A stretch of 64,000 nucleotides of DNA from Gnetum montanum. Lineage: Eukaryota > Streptophyta > Gnetopsida > Gnetales > Gnetaceae. This document shows, in pieces, positions 33,301-43,800 of the stretch (position 1 is its first letter; each line of letters begins with the position of its first letter). The stretch is from NCBI GenBank assembly GCA_015680685.1, contig MNCI01001941.1:63308-127307 (forward strand). The letters are read 5' to 3'. Both the position numbers and the translations under genes were made by a program. The notes under the pieces were generated by a model, which did no database searches, had not been told where the DNA came from, and worked only from the letters and a program-made list of their open reading frames with translations.

Positions 33301-34089
33301 AACCATATGAAGTAAAAATGAGGCCACTCGTGAGATCATTGAACAGCGCATGTAGATGGACCTTCTGGCCAGGAAGAACCAAGATTGGAAAGATTATAGT
33401 GCAAAGGTTTACAAATGGGGACAGGCACAAAAGAACCATAAGCGTATGTATAAAATCAAATGTGCCTCCTATCATAAATAATACTAGGATGCTGCTATTG
33501 AGTTGCATACCCATAAGCTATTCCTTGATGTCATTGGCGCTTCCAAGGCCTATGAGAAGTTCATGCAATAGGTGACGGTCAGTGAATCTCTCGAAAGGGA
33601 AATGACCTTACCTACTGGGAAGACCACCAAAGCCACCTTTTCCCTAGGACTGCCCAAATGGACAACTGTGAAAAAATGGAAAGTTACAGCAAGCATTAAT
33701 CTGGGAGATGGAAATTGGGCCAACCTCACTGAGGAGGAGATCCTGCAACGTCTTGCACCTGGCATGGATCGGATACCCCTTGAAATGGATGCAAGGCCAT
33801 CTCAGGTTAGTCACTCTTTATTGTTCATCATTTATTTTGTGAAAGCCTTGTCATAGTTTTGATTCATTGTTTTATTTTCTACCTTATGCAAAATCCAAAT
33901 GGAGACGTAGGACCCAGTGGAACATGAAATGGTGATGCTGGCGAAGATTCATAGTGTGGCGGTGCGAGATTTTTATTTTTATCTTTGAATTTGAATTTTT
34001 TCTAAACATTATTAACTGACATTGAATGAAGAATACAATGTAAAATAATTTATTTCACTTTGGTTAATGTGTTATATTTATTTTTTTTA

Positions 34090-34350
34090 TCTTTTTGGGC
34101 CCCTTGAAAGCTTCTCATTTTAGTTTTAGGCCATTTTAGGTTGTCACTAGTTTTAGGCCATTTTGGGCCATCGCAATAGTTTAAGGTCATTTCGGGTTGT
34201 TGTAATAGTTTTAAGGCCATTTTGGGCTATTGCTTAATGATAAAAAAAATTTAGAAGTTTAGTGGCCATTTTTAGGCCTTAGCAGGCCGCGATGGTAGTT
34301 TAAGGCCATTCCAGTCCGCGGTGCTAGTTTAAGGCCATCCCGGGCCAAAG
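34090..34350 (-). repeat. short-repeat array, element 2, gag-pro side
   Basis: Seven or so units of about 30-38 bp, such as TAGTTTTAGGCCATTTTGGGC and TAGTTTAAGGCCATCCCGGGC-like, run from 34090 to 34350. They are the minus-strand form of array A. With 25440-25915 it brackets aORF-2. Confidence 0.86.
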
Positions 34351-34375
34351 CGATAGAATCAATGCAAGCAACAGC

Positions 34376-34560
34376 TATAATGTAAACAATGTACATAATG
34401 TAAATAGTAGACATGATGCGAATGAAAATAGTAAACATGATGAAAAGAATTGAAATAATGTAAACAATTATTGTAATGCCAAAAGAATGAACATAATGCA
34501 AACAGTGAACGCAGTGCTAAAAGTGAACATAATGTGGATAGTAAACGTAATGCTAAAATT
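34376..34560. repeat. minisatellite of ~18-22-bp TAATGTAAACA units
   Basis: Degenerate units such as TAATGTAAACAATGTACA, TAATGCAAACAGTGAACG and TAATGTGGATAGTAAACG run in tandem. They are similar to the AATGTAAAATGAATGC filler inside the array at 25440-25915, so the two arrays may once have been one array interrupted by the antisense gene. Confidence 0.75.
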
Positions 34561-34615
34561 AAGGTGGAAGGAGATATGAAGCCAAGCGTCTATGGAGTTA
34601 AACTAGAGGTAATCT

Positions 34616-37600
34616 CTAATTATGCAGTTTTTTTCTAACCCATTGTGGGGTAGGTGAAGCATATGGCTGAGAGGCTTTATTGTGGCATTCTTCTATGTCA
34701 TTGTCTACGGCCTGGAAAGGCAACTTGACCCACGTGGTTTCTTTATCTAAGTTGGCATTTTTGGCCAACTCATCAGTTAGGCAAGGGCTGTTAGCATGAA
34801 CATATGCTTTGTTCTCAAAGATTACTACCTCTTAACCCTGCTTCATGTTAACATTGTTTATGTCTTGGGTAGCCGCTTCATCACCGTAGATCACTACCTC
34901 CCCACCCGCATAGGGTAGGTGGATCTCTTGATGTATCGGTGAAGAGACAACCCTTAATTAGGCTAACCATGACCTCCCCAAGATCAGGTTGAACCCAGGC
35001 ATCTCTTCCATCGCAATGAAGACTGCGGTTGTGGGGAACTGGTCCCCTACCACAAAGTTAATGTGAACAATCCCTTTTACCACTACGCGCACTTCGTTGA
35101 ACAATTTCAAGCACGAAGTTATCATGGGCTTGATTTTATCAACCAAGCCCAATTTTTCCACTATGGAAAATGGGATGATGTTGTTAGTAGCACCGTCATC
35201 AACATGTACCTTTCAAATCTTGTACTAGCCGACTTGAATTATGATGAACATGGATGCTGTCATCACCTAATCCTTTGCAAGGTCATCCTTAATGGACTTA
35301 TCGTGAAATGTCAACTAAGCTGGCCACAGTTCTTTGGCCGTAGAGGAAAGCATGACAGCATGGATTTCTTTCTCTTCAACTAGCATGTTTTCGGCAACTA
35401 GGATGGATGCTAACATGTGAACCATGGCATCACGATATATTATGGAAGTCATTATCAAGTCATACAAGCTTAAAGTTGTGTTTTTCTACTTCAGGGCTTG
35501 TTTAAGGGCATTGAAAAGGTCTTACCCACTGTCTTGTTTTTTGCTACCTCTTTCCTCCTCTATTCATCCTAGAAGACAAATCTCTCAAGGGGGAGTGGTT
35601 CAAAGTTGAGAACTAGGCTTTCTCAGGCAAGAAGGTGATGATTGCATGCATGCATTGTCATCAGTTGTTGATGGTGATGGGGCCATGGGCATTGAGACCA
35701 AGGGGCCATGGGCACTGAGGCCAAGGGAGTAGGCTTTGGAGGACCTAATGCGGTACGTTCCTTAGCCATCTTGTCTACTAAATGCTCTTCCCATTTTTTC
35801 GAACGGGGAGGCTATGGTGTAGTTTTTGTTGCCTAACTTTATGTGGTAGAGGAGCTTGGATGTTTTGGCACCTTAATGAAAAATGGTGCCTATTGTGTTG
35901 GTGTGGGTGGTGGTGCAACTTTGAGCACAAAGGGAGTAGGGGTGGATGTCTGATGAGGAACTCTAAGGACAAATGGATCTTGCGACGTTGTTGTTGTTGT
36001 TGTTTGCATTTCTACACTACAAGGAGGTACATGCACCATGAATGGTTGTTGTGGTGGTTCTGGATTACTATCAATGCCAATAACGTTGATGGTATACCCT
36101 GCGTTGTTAGTGTTTAGGGGGTCTTTGTAAACATGCATTGACTGGTTTTCAGGATGAATGGAACTACTTTCGTCCAAGACCAACTTTCCCTAATCGATCA
36201 TGCATTGAATATCATCTTTCAATGCTAAAAAGTAGTCCATATCATGACCACACAATTGGTGATAGTCACAGAAATGTTCCAACCTGAAATTATTTGGGAC
36301 TGGAGGTTCATTGGGCATAGCCAAGGAGGGGTTCTGCAAAACTTCATAGTACCTTCGATGGCATTTGATTACCTCCTCCGACATCTATTTATGCTGTATA
36401 CACCCAGCTCCCAATAGTTGCTTCAGACGTTCTAAAGGCTTAATGGGTAAGGGGGTATACTTGGAGTGATCTTTAAGCTCAAAGTTGGGCCTAGGCTTGG
36501 TTGGCACCTCATGTGCTAATGTTGAAGGCTAACTGGTGTTGCTTGAACTAGGTGTGGCACTGGGTGCTATGGCTGACTTCTTGTTGTTGTTGTTGTTGGA
36601 CTTGGTCTTGTTGGCCACAGTGGCCACCATGGTTGTTGCAGCCTTGCCCTTTTCTTTGTATTTCTTGATATGTGTCTTTTTGTATGTGACATAGGTCGGG
36701 TTCTTACTAGCTTTAGTCGTGTCCTAGATGCTCTTGGTCTAAGCAAAGGCTTGGCTAAGGGAGCGTAGAGCTAGGTAATAGAGCTTAGACTTAATGAAGT
36801 CATTTATTACTTCCTTGAAAATGGCCAACAAGTGGGCCTCAACAATAGGCTCGCATATCTCATTCAAGGTTGTGCTCCACTACTGTATGAATCTTTGCAC
36901 AAATTCTAGCAGGTCCTGCTTAACACTCATGAGCTGGTCCGGTGTGACCTCTAATTTCATGTTGTACTTGAAGTGAGTCACAAATTGGCTTAGCAGCTCT
37001 TCTAAGGTGGAAATGGAGGCACATGGGAGTACACGGTACCAATCTAGAGCTTTTCCTATCAGATACATGGCAAAGACATGAATGATGGTGTGTGGCCATG
37101 GTTGCAACAATATAGATTCGGGCCTAAACATTACCAAGTGCACATTGGGATCAACCTCCCCATTGTATTTTGTAAATTGGGGGAGTGGCACCCTAGGGGG
37201 TAGCATGAGCATGTGGATAGTTGAGCTGATAGGGTGATCATGGTAAAATTCCATGACTTGCATGATCTCAGAACCAGTTTCCTTGAGGCGTTTTATTTCC
37301 TCGGTGAGGTTCTAGATGAGTTGAAAGGCTTGATATAGACCTGGGGATGTTGCAAATGGTTACAGCATTGCCTAAGTAGCCATCATTGGTGGTGTTGTAA
37401 AGGTAGTAGCCTAGCCCATGGGGGGCACCATTAGGGCTGCTCCAACAAGTGCTGTTGCCTGGACAGTCCACAACCCAATGGATGGTGCTATTGGGGTGGT
37501 AGCCATTGGTGGCGTCATGGGGTTGGCTGCTTGCCCGATTGGCAGGGCAGCCCACACCCCTTCGTTTTGCTGTACTACGTGAGGAAGCTGGTATGCCTGG

Positions 37601-38440
37601 GGTTGCATGTAGTGTGACATCTGATATGGTTGTATAGTAGGGAGAGAAGTGATTGGTTCCCACCACATGGTTGAGAGTGGGTTTGCTACTAGCAATGGAA
37701 TGGATGCAAGTGAGGGAACAGGAGTGCATCTCACATGGAATTGTGTCATAGGAAGAGTGTGCATATATGGCAACATAGCCATGACTAATGTTGGGTACGA
37801 TGCTGGGACAGACTGGAAAGGGATGGTTGACTAGGAAAGAACTTGAAGGGCCCACTTACTAGTACATTGGAAACATTGGGTGACTACCCATTGCGAAAGA
37901 GGATGTGGGTTGTGGTGAGGTTGTGGCCACCATGAAGGGGGTAGAAGCAAAGAGTGGGTTCAACCGAAAGATAATGGTGGGAGGGATACCTGTGGCATAG
38001 GTCTGGCCACCACCTTTAGAGTGGAAGTCCAAGTCTTCTTGTTCGTCCTTGCATGCTTCGTCGGAATGGGATGTTGTGTCCCATTCCTTGGACCTACTTA
38101 CTTGCATCAGCTAGTTTAACACCCAATGATATGCTTCAGTTAGCAAGCTGGTGATGTTAGGGGTAGGGATGAACTCCCTTCCATTCCAGTGGAGGAACTC
38201 AAAGTTATGTTTATCCTCGAGTTCCTGGTGATCCAAGGGTAGATTCACCTGGACTTTTGCGAAGAGGAAATCATATCGCTCTACGTCTTGCATCAAATGC
38301 TCAGGTGATAGGTGTCGTAGCCTAAGGGACTGTCATGGTGCTAGCATCGGGCTGGGTGGTTGCTTGAGACCCATTACATGCTGGACAGAGTAAGGTACCT
38401 CTAGGTCTGAGGTGGAAATGGTAGTGGTTGCTGGAATCAT
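34616..38440 (-). pseudogene. gag-pro: element 2 gag-pro
   Basis: Starts at ATG 38438-38440 (MIPATTTISTS), 379 bp inside the 5' LTR end. Order: N-terminal segment (ERYDFLFAKVQV, near 38111-38296); proline/serine-rich linker 37268-38107; Gag core 36880-37263 (FTKYNGEVDPNVHL, then LLSQFVTHFKYNMKLEVTPDQL); zinc-knuckle-like CDYHQLCGHDMDYFLALKDD near 36190-36300, in which the last Cys of the Tat CxxH...GH...C pattern is replaced; second linker; retropepsin ~34950-35240 with HVDDGATNNIIP and FNLILGRSWLA; end at a TAG, 34616-34618. A few stops and frameshifts. The protease site is D-D-G-A, not D-S/T-G-A. RT is on the same strand but 9.3 kb away, beyond the antisense gene. Confidence 0.9.
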
Positions 38441-38799
38441 TTTCTATTGTAAAAATGGAAACTGTAAGAGAGAGAGGCTAAAAGTGGGTGCACTAGGAAG
38501 TGTCGAAAGCTAACCTCCTTCACAGTTACACTTGCTATCCTAAGCAAGACTATTACACTAAGGGGCTCACTATGCCACACGAGATGCAGGCAGCATAGCG
38601 TAGTCAATGAAGTAATTGCGGTACAGTAAGTGGTTGGAGACTTTCGTCCTACTGGGTTCTAGGGAAATCGTCATTGCGACCAATCTATACCACATAGCAT
38701 GTAGACAACCACAAGGACATCATGTCTATGCTAGTAGTTGATGGGGTACAGACAACATGCAGGATTACCCATGATACATAGAAAGGGCATAAAGGGCCC
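38441..38799 (-). other. 5' leader of element 2
   Basis: Untranslated stretch between primer-binding site and gag start. It includes TGCTACGCT-like words near 38560-38600 and has no coding signal. Confidence 0.55.
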
Positions 38800-38818
38800 T
38801 CCTTCTAGTGCCAAAAAT
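38800..38818 (-). promoter_or_regulatory. primer-binding site candidate, element 2
   Basis: Directly inside the LTR end (minus strand) the sequence reads ATTTT-TGGCACTAGAAGGAGGG. TGG matches the CCA end of a tRNA. I do not identify the tRNA with confidence. The position beside the CA of the LTR supports the LTR border at 38819. Confidence 0.5.
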
Positions 38819-39432
38819 TGTAGCGACCAAAAACATTGGTGGCTAGAACACCGAGAGGTCATTGAGAGTATAGCCTAACCCCGAATCCATGTGAGGGTTA
38901 TGCTGGGGTAAACGAAAGCAGGGCATCCTAAACGGTCTAGTCAATCAGACAGGGACTTAGTCGATGTACAATAACCTTTTTGTAAACATTTGTCTTAAAA
39001 TTATTATGCGTAAGTTAAGTGACAAGTGACAAGTGTAAACTGATGGAGAACAATGCAAAATATGATAGTAGCAAAAAAAATGAAATAGGCTTGGGTGAGA
39101 AAGTGCACCATCCCAAGATCAGGGGATTTGATCTTTGCTTGGCTGAAGGTGTACAACTAATGCACAGTGTGGACAGGCACAACTTACAACGAAGCGGTAT
39201 GATCACAGCTCCTTGTACTGCTATCAAAAACTTGCTAACAGGGGCCTTCTGCTTGCTAGTCTACTTGCCAAAGCTAATCACCAGAGAGCTAAAATGTCAA
39301 AATGCCAATCTCTGAAGCCATCTGCTAGAAAGATGATTCTCAAAGCCAACAATGCCAAAAGCCAACCACGCTCAAGAAATCCAACCATGCTAAAAATGCC
39401 AGAAGCCAACCCCTTGAACATTGTTCACTAGG

Positions 39433-39442
39433 GTATTTATAG
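39433..39442 (-). promoter_or_regulatory. TATA box of element 2 LTR (5' copy)
   Basis: CTATAAATAC on the minus strand followed by CCTAGTGAACAA. In this LTR it would drive the genomic RNA of element 2. Confidence 0.65.
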
Positions 39443-39887
39443 GACCAAGAACAAGAGAAAAATGTGGTTTGGACGCCATGTGTCCTAGATCCCATAGACT
39501 GCAAACATGACTATGCCATGCTGCTATGTAATGATGGATGTAAAGCCTGCTACGCTATGACCATACCATTCAAGCTGCATGTGCCAGAGTCTAGTGAACT
39601 GTCATGTTTGTTACAAGGAATGCTAATAGTGAATGCAAAGTGGAGCTTGTCTCCAGGACTATGTCTTCCCTACTCTTACGGGCAGGGTCAAGTGTAGGGA
39701 CAACCTTGGGGACAGTCACGGGGCTGCAAAACAAAGAAAACTTGCTGATCCTGCCTATTAAAGAGATGCTAGGATGAGAGTAACCATTGTCAACAACATC
39801 TGGAGCTAACCTAAGATGTCTTGATGCTTCCAGGTGAGTGTTACACTATTTACACTTCCCAGTGTATCAACGTAGTGTCAACACCTA

Positions 39888-40702
39888 CATGCTATGTTGT
39901 GCTATGCTATGTAGCATAGAATAATGTAGCCACCAATGTTGAAAGAAATCCTACCTGAAAGTCAAGAATACATGTCTGAGGCCTGGCTAAGTAAGTAACT
40001 ACAACCCTATCTCTCATGTTAAAAGGTCTTGGTACCTACTGAGTCCATCTTTGGGACACATTGATGCTTTGTGTCCTTGCTATGCTATGCTATGCTATGT
40101 AGCGTAGCACAGCATAGCAACCAATGTGACATACAGCCTTCTCTGATCTGCAATGCTTTGTCAAGAAAAGTTGCTTGGAGCCCAAGGGTGAAGTGGGACA
40201 GGTAGTCTTGGAGGTTTGAATGTGGCCAAGTGCAATTCCCTTGCTAGGAATCAATTGGCGAAGGACCTTCATGCATTCCGTCCTTGCTACACTATGCTAC
40301 GCTGTGTAGAGTAGCACAGCGTAGCACCTAGTCTAGCTCGAATTCTAACTTACTTTGCAAACATTTTATCATAGAATGTTAGTCATGTCCTGGCGTGGCA
40401 GTAGAGAAAAATTGTTTGACGGTTGAAGCATGGACAAGTAGGCTTACTCCATCAAAGCCATCTGAGTAGAAGTATTATAAAGTTCATCCCTGCTACGCTG
40501 CATAGCGTAGCATAGCATAGCACTCAAATGAAGAGGATTCTTGATAAAACTTGCCACATTTTGCTACGTCACATTGCTCATGCATCAAGGGTGAAGTGGG
40601 GCAGATATCCCAGAGGACTGAGTCACTGTCAATTTGCATCTTTAGTGCTCGATCTTCCCAAGACCTTCTACGCTGTGCAATGTAGTGTAACATAGCAGGT
40701 CT
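39888..40702. repeat. five palindrome sub-repeats in the 5' LTR
   Basis: Clusters of TGCTATGCTA...TAGCGTAGCA type are centred near 39912, 40100, 40306, 40505 and 40683, at the same relative places as in the partner LTR. Confidence 0.85.
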
Positions 40703-40994
40703 TGTAGTTAGAAAACTTGCTGAACTATTTCGCTCATCCTGAACACTTTTGGCAGCTCCTAGCATGGTCCCTGGGTACACCGTGAGCTAGGTCAAGTGTC
40801 AAGCTGGGAAGGCTAGAGGGTGTAGCAAGCCTATCAGCCCCTACGATAGAAAATTTGCCGAACTATACAGTCTACCCCTAGTGCCTCTTTCATGCAAACT
40901 GGCCTTGTGGCTGGGTGCCACGTTGATTGTGCTGCAAAGGTTGGCAGGTAAGCTCGAAAGTAACTTTGCAGGAATTAGGACTTCCGGGGTACCT

Positions 40995-41680
40995 TGTTAT
41001 AGGCTTCCTTATCCTAAATAGTAGTGTTAACCTTTTTTTAATATTCATGCACTATAGCCTTATAACATCCTTTCATCATGCTCCACAATCAAGTCCATTG
41101 AATGTAATACATCTCATTCAATGGGAAAACCATTAAGTCCATCAAGTGTAACACATCTCATTTGATGGAAAAGCCATTACATCAACTGGAAGTAACACAC
41201 CTCATCTAGTAGGAAAATCATGTCAAAATCAACCTTGGTAAAGAAATCTAATGAAGGCTTCACCCCACAAAAAAATGGAGCAGATTTCCAAGAAGCTAGA
41301 TGGCCAAAGAAAATCAAAGAATGAACCTATGGCTCCAAACATATAAAGGGAGGAGCCTATCTACTAAAGAAACCTTGGGGTAAGGTGTTAGATCCTTAAA
41401 TGCATTTTCCGAGTGACCAACATCTCAAATCACTAATTGACCAACATGTCAATGCCATAGCCATGATGTCAACTATAGAATGCATTGTCAACTCTCACAA
41501 CCATTTTCCTAGGACCTCATTACCATCATCTCATTATAGCCTTATCCCATCATCACAAGCACTCTTTGACATGGTTCGACATGACTAAATCAAATGTGAA
41601 GAGGAAACATCGGTGATGAACCTACAATGGTGTTTGTTATTATTTGTCAATGCCTCTCAAGTTAATTCTCTAGAAATCAA
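40995..41680 (+). other. 3' untranslated region of element 1, resumed after element 2
   Basis: Unlike anything in element 2. It leads directly to a polypurine tract and an LTR of the element 1/3 family, so it is best read as the continuation of element 1 from 17872. It carries a set of hairpins at 41095-41213. No coding region. Confidence 0.6.
41095..41213 (+). repeat. three tandem 44-bp hairpin units
   Basis: Unit 1 (41095-41124) is a perfect 10-bp inverted repeat: CCATTGAATG, a loop TAATACATCT, then CATTCAATGG. Unit 2 (41139-41168) is CCATCAAGTG, loop TAACACATCT, CATTTGATGG, with one G-T pair. Unit 3 (about 41179-41213) is a decayed copy with ACACACCTCATC in the loop region. Period is 44 bp. 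Confidence 0.85.
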
Positions 41681-41690
41681 CAAAGAGGGG
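41681..41690 (+). promoter_or_regulatory. polypurine tract of element 1
   Basis: AAAGAGGGG at 41682-41690, four bases before the TG that starts the LTR. This is the expected site for plus-strand DNA priming. Confidence 0.65.
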
Positions 41691-41694
41691 CCAA

Positions 41695-42790
41695 TGAAAC
41701 ACCACCAAATTCATATGTTGTAACCTTTGTAACCCCATCCCAGGAAACTTAAGATAAAACTTCTTTGTAAATGGGAAAATTGTAACCCATGAGATGCAAT
41801 CTCACATACTTTATACTTTTGGGCTTGAAAATTTCCTTATAAGTGGTCCAAGCCTCATTTCTCAAGTGAAAAAAGTCATATAATGTCTATATTTGGGCTT
41901 TGGAAGGTTAAAAATGCCTTTTGAAAAGCCAAAATTGGCATTTTTATGGGTTTTATGGGGGGGCATTTTCTACGCTAAAGACACCTACATTGAGGTATAA
42001 CTCATCTACCCCCAGTGTGGAGGGATGTGATGGCATATATTTCCAACATGGAGGGGTGTGATAGCATCTATGCTCAGTGTAGAGGGGTTTGTCATCACCC
42101 ATGCCTAGCATGGGGAGTATAGCCCTTACCCCACAACATTAATTCAACATGGCCAAGATCTTAACATAGCACCAACTCCAACAAGGATCTTGCATGTCAA
42201 CATTGTAGTTGGAAGGCCCAACGTGGGTGGAAAAATCCAACATGGATAAAATTCTCGTTTACTATTTTTAGTAAATAAAATGGATATGGGGATATGACAC
42301 TTATCATATATAGTAACCCCCCTTGATTTCAACATCCACCTTGCCTAAGTATAGTAGAAATTTGTAGCCAATTTTTTAGCAATTTGCAACTAAGCTTGCA
42401 ACCAAATTAGTGACCAAAAACCTATAAAACCTAGGTACAAACACCATTTACAAGCTCCACACTTTGGCACTATGGGTGCTTGAGAGCTCTTACAACCTTG
42501 CAAAAACGTAGCTTCTCAAACCCCCATAGCATGTTATCCCCCCTTGAGATCTATGAGCCTTTGGATCCACACTAAGCTTCTGAGAACCACAAATCCTAAT
42601 GCTTCTCACTCTAGTAGCCCAAGTCCCTCACACCTCTCATCCTCCTACATCAAAAACATAGTAGATCTAGTATGGCAATAGTAAAGGTTCCAAAGCACTA
42701 ACAGTGGCAAGACCTCTGGATTGTGGAGTTGATTGTAGCAACTTCAACAGATCCTAAACCCTCATAGAAGGGAACCTTCCCCTTGCTACA
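41695..42790 (+). mobile_element. 3' LTR of element 1
   Basis: Starts TGAAACACCACC and is homologous to 57836-58945 along its length. Shared inner landmarks: GTAACCCCATCCC; the GTGTGATGGCAT repeats; TTTACTATTTTTAGTAAA; GGTAACCCCCCTTGATTT. It ends near TTGCTACA at about 42790. As the pair partner lies 5' of element 3, the two LTRs belong to different insertions of one family. The direction follows the polypurine tract. Confidence 0.78.
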
Positions 42791-43800
42791 ATAGACCATA
42801 TTATACATATTTTTTGTACTTCCTTTATTTTTCTAAAATAAAATTTGTAATTCCATTGATGTACAAGTTTCATTCATCAAATTTATTTTGGCACAATTTA
42901 CATTCAAATTTATATTTTGCATTTGCATTTTTGTTACCACATTTTTCATGTTGTAAGTCCATGGGTGATCTATCAGACCATCTAGAGCACTACAGATCTT
43001 ATTTTACTTGCAAAGTCCCTAGAGATCTAAGGTTAAAAATTTTGTCACTAGGAATTCTCAATTCCTCTAGCAGGTGAGATTTTCAATGACAACACACTCC
43101 TAGGATTACCAAGCATTAATATATTATGCTCAAAGTGATTGTACTTATGTTAATTACAATTATAATGTTAAATATTTAATAACAATAAAGTAAATTACAT
43201 TCAAAGTAAATTGATAGAAAGTAAAGTTAAACTAATCCAAGTTTCATAATGAAGAAAGAAATCTTCATTTTATTGTTATTCATGCAACTGTGTTCACATA
43301 CATGTTACACTCAAATAAAATGCCATACAAATTCTTTAATCCATGCTATAAGGACTCAAAGAAAAAAAATTTCTAACTTCTACTAAAAGAAACAAAAGAG
43401 TTTGACTAAGGGAATGACCGAATAGTACTGTAAACATGAAGGGTATGTGCATTTATATAAGCAATAACTACATTAGTGTCAATGTACCTACATTAACACA
43501 TCTTAAGATGCATCAATGGGTATACATTGATAGGGTTGTTTCAACATCCATGCATTGATACAGTCACCTTATTGATGTTTTATCGTACCCCCATGATTAA
43601 CTGAAAACTCATCCTCAAGTAAAAAAAATGGGATTAAGTTTCTTATAAAATTTGGAAGAGTATGGAACTTTATTAACTAACTGAATAACTAACTAATTGA
43701 CTAACTAACTCTAAGTACCATATTGTATGGATTACAAAATTGATGCAAATTACAACAAAATTGGACACTTTAGACAAAAATAGCATGAGCTTATTGAATG
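42791..43800. other. AT-rich interval, no gene seen
   Basis: Low-complexity A/T-rich sequence with AACTAACTGAATAACTAACTAATT-like short tandem words near 43670-43710. No supported coding region. It may be part of the 3' end of the minus-strand element that follows. Confidence 0.4.

Larger units (their letters stand above)
26205..33988 (+). pseudogene. antisense multi-exon gene (aORF) of element 2
   Basis: Opposite to gag-pol of its host element. Exons: 26205-26323 (starts MARKSECRHQ); 27416-27867 (HAD-like); 27955-28229 (FYIDENGLHS, AYPTMYSKFYGK); 28342 to ~28545 and, after an insertion, ~31450-32269 (VVFKINDQLFVNIFGVPYDG; NMHYAFFVACL); 32373-32669 (acidic); ~32755-32895 (PWIKIPDKFTFMEG); 32985-33805 (LKWDP, coiled coil, NWANLTEEEILQRL); 33911-33988 (last, stop TGA). 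All introns are GT-AG. The frame continues across the first three junctions with phases 2, 2 and 1. A few stops, one frameshift and a ~2.9-kb insertion break it. It is colinear with 10545-5520 of element 1. The middle resembles the putative plant transposon protein domain (low certainty). Cellular role unknown. Confidence 0.82.
38819..40994 (-). mobile_element. 5' LTR of element 2
   Basis: Pair of 17873-20035. It ends TACA on the minus strand at 38819; the outer end is near 40994, where similarity to the other LTR stops. The TATA box CTATAAATAC is at 39433-39442 (minus), and five palindrome sub-repeats lie at 39888-40702. Many differences from the partner LTR, largely C/T and G/A, indicate an old insertion. 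Confidence 0.86.

Noticed and set aside
17868-40999. Target-site duplication around element 2
   Set aside because: The five-base flanks (ATGAC and TGTTA) do not match.
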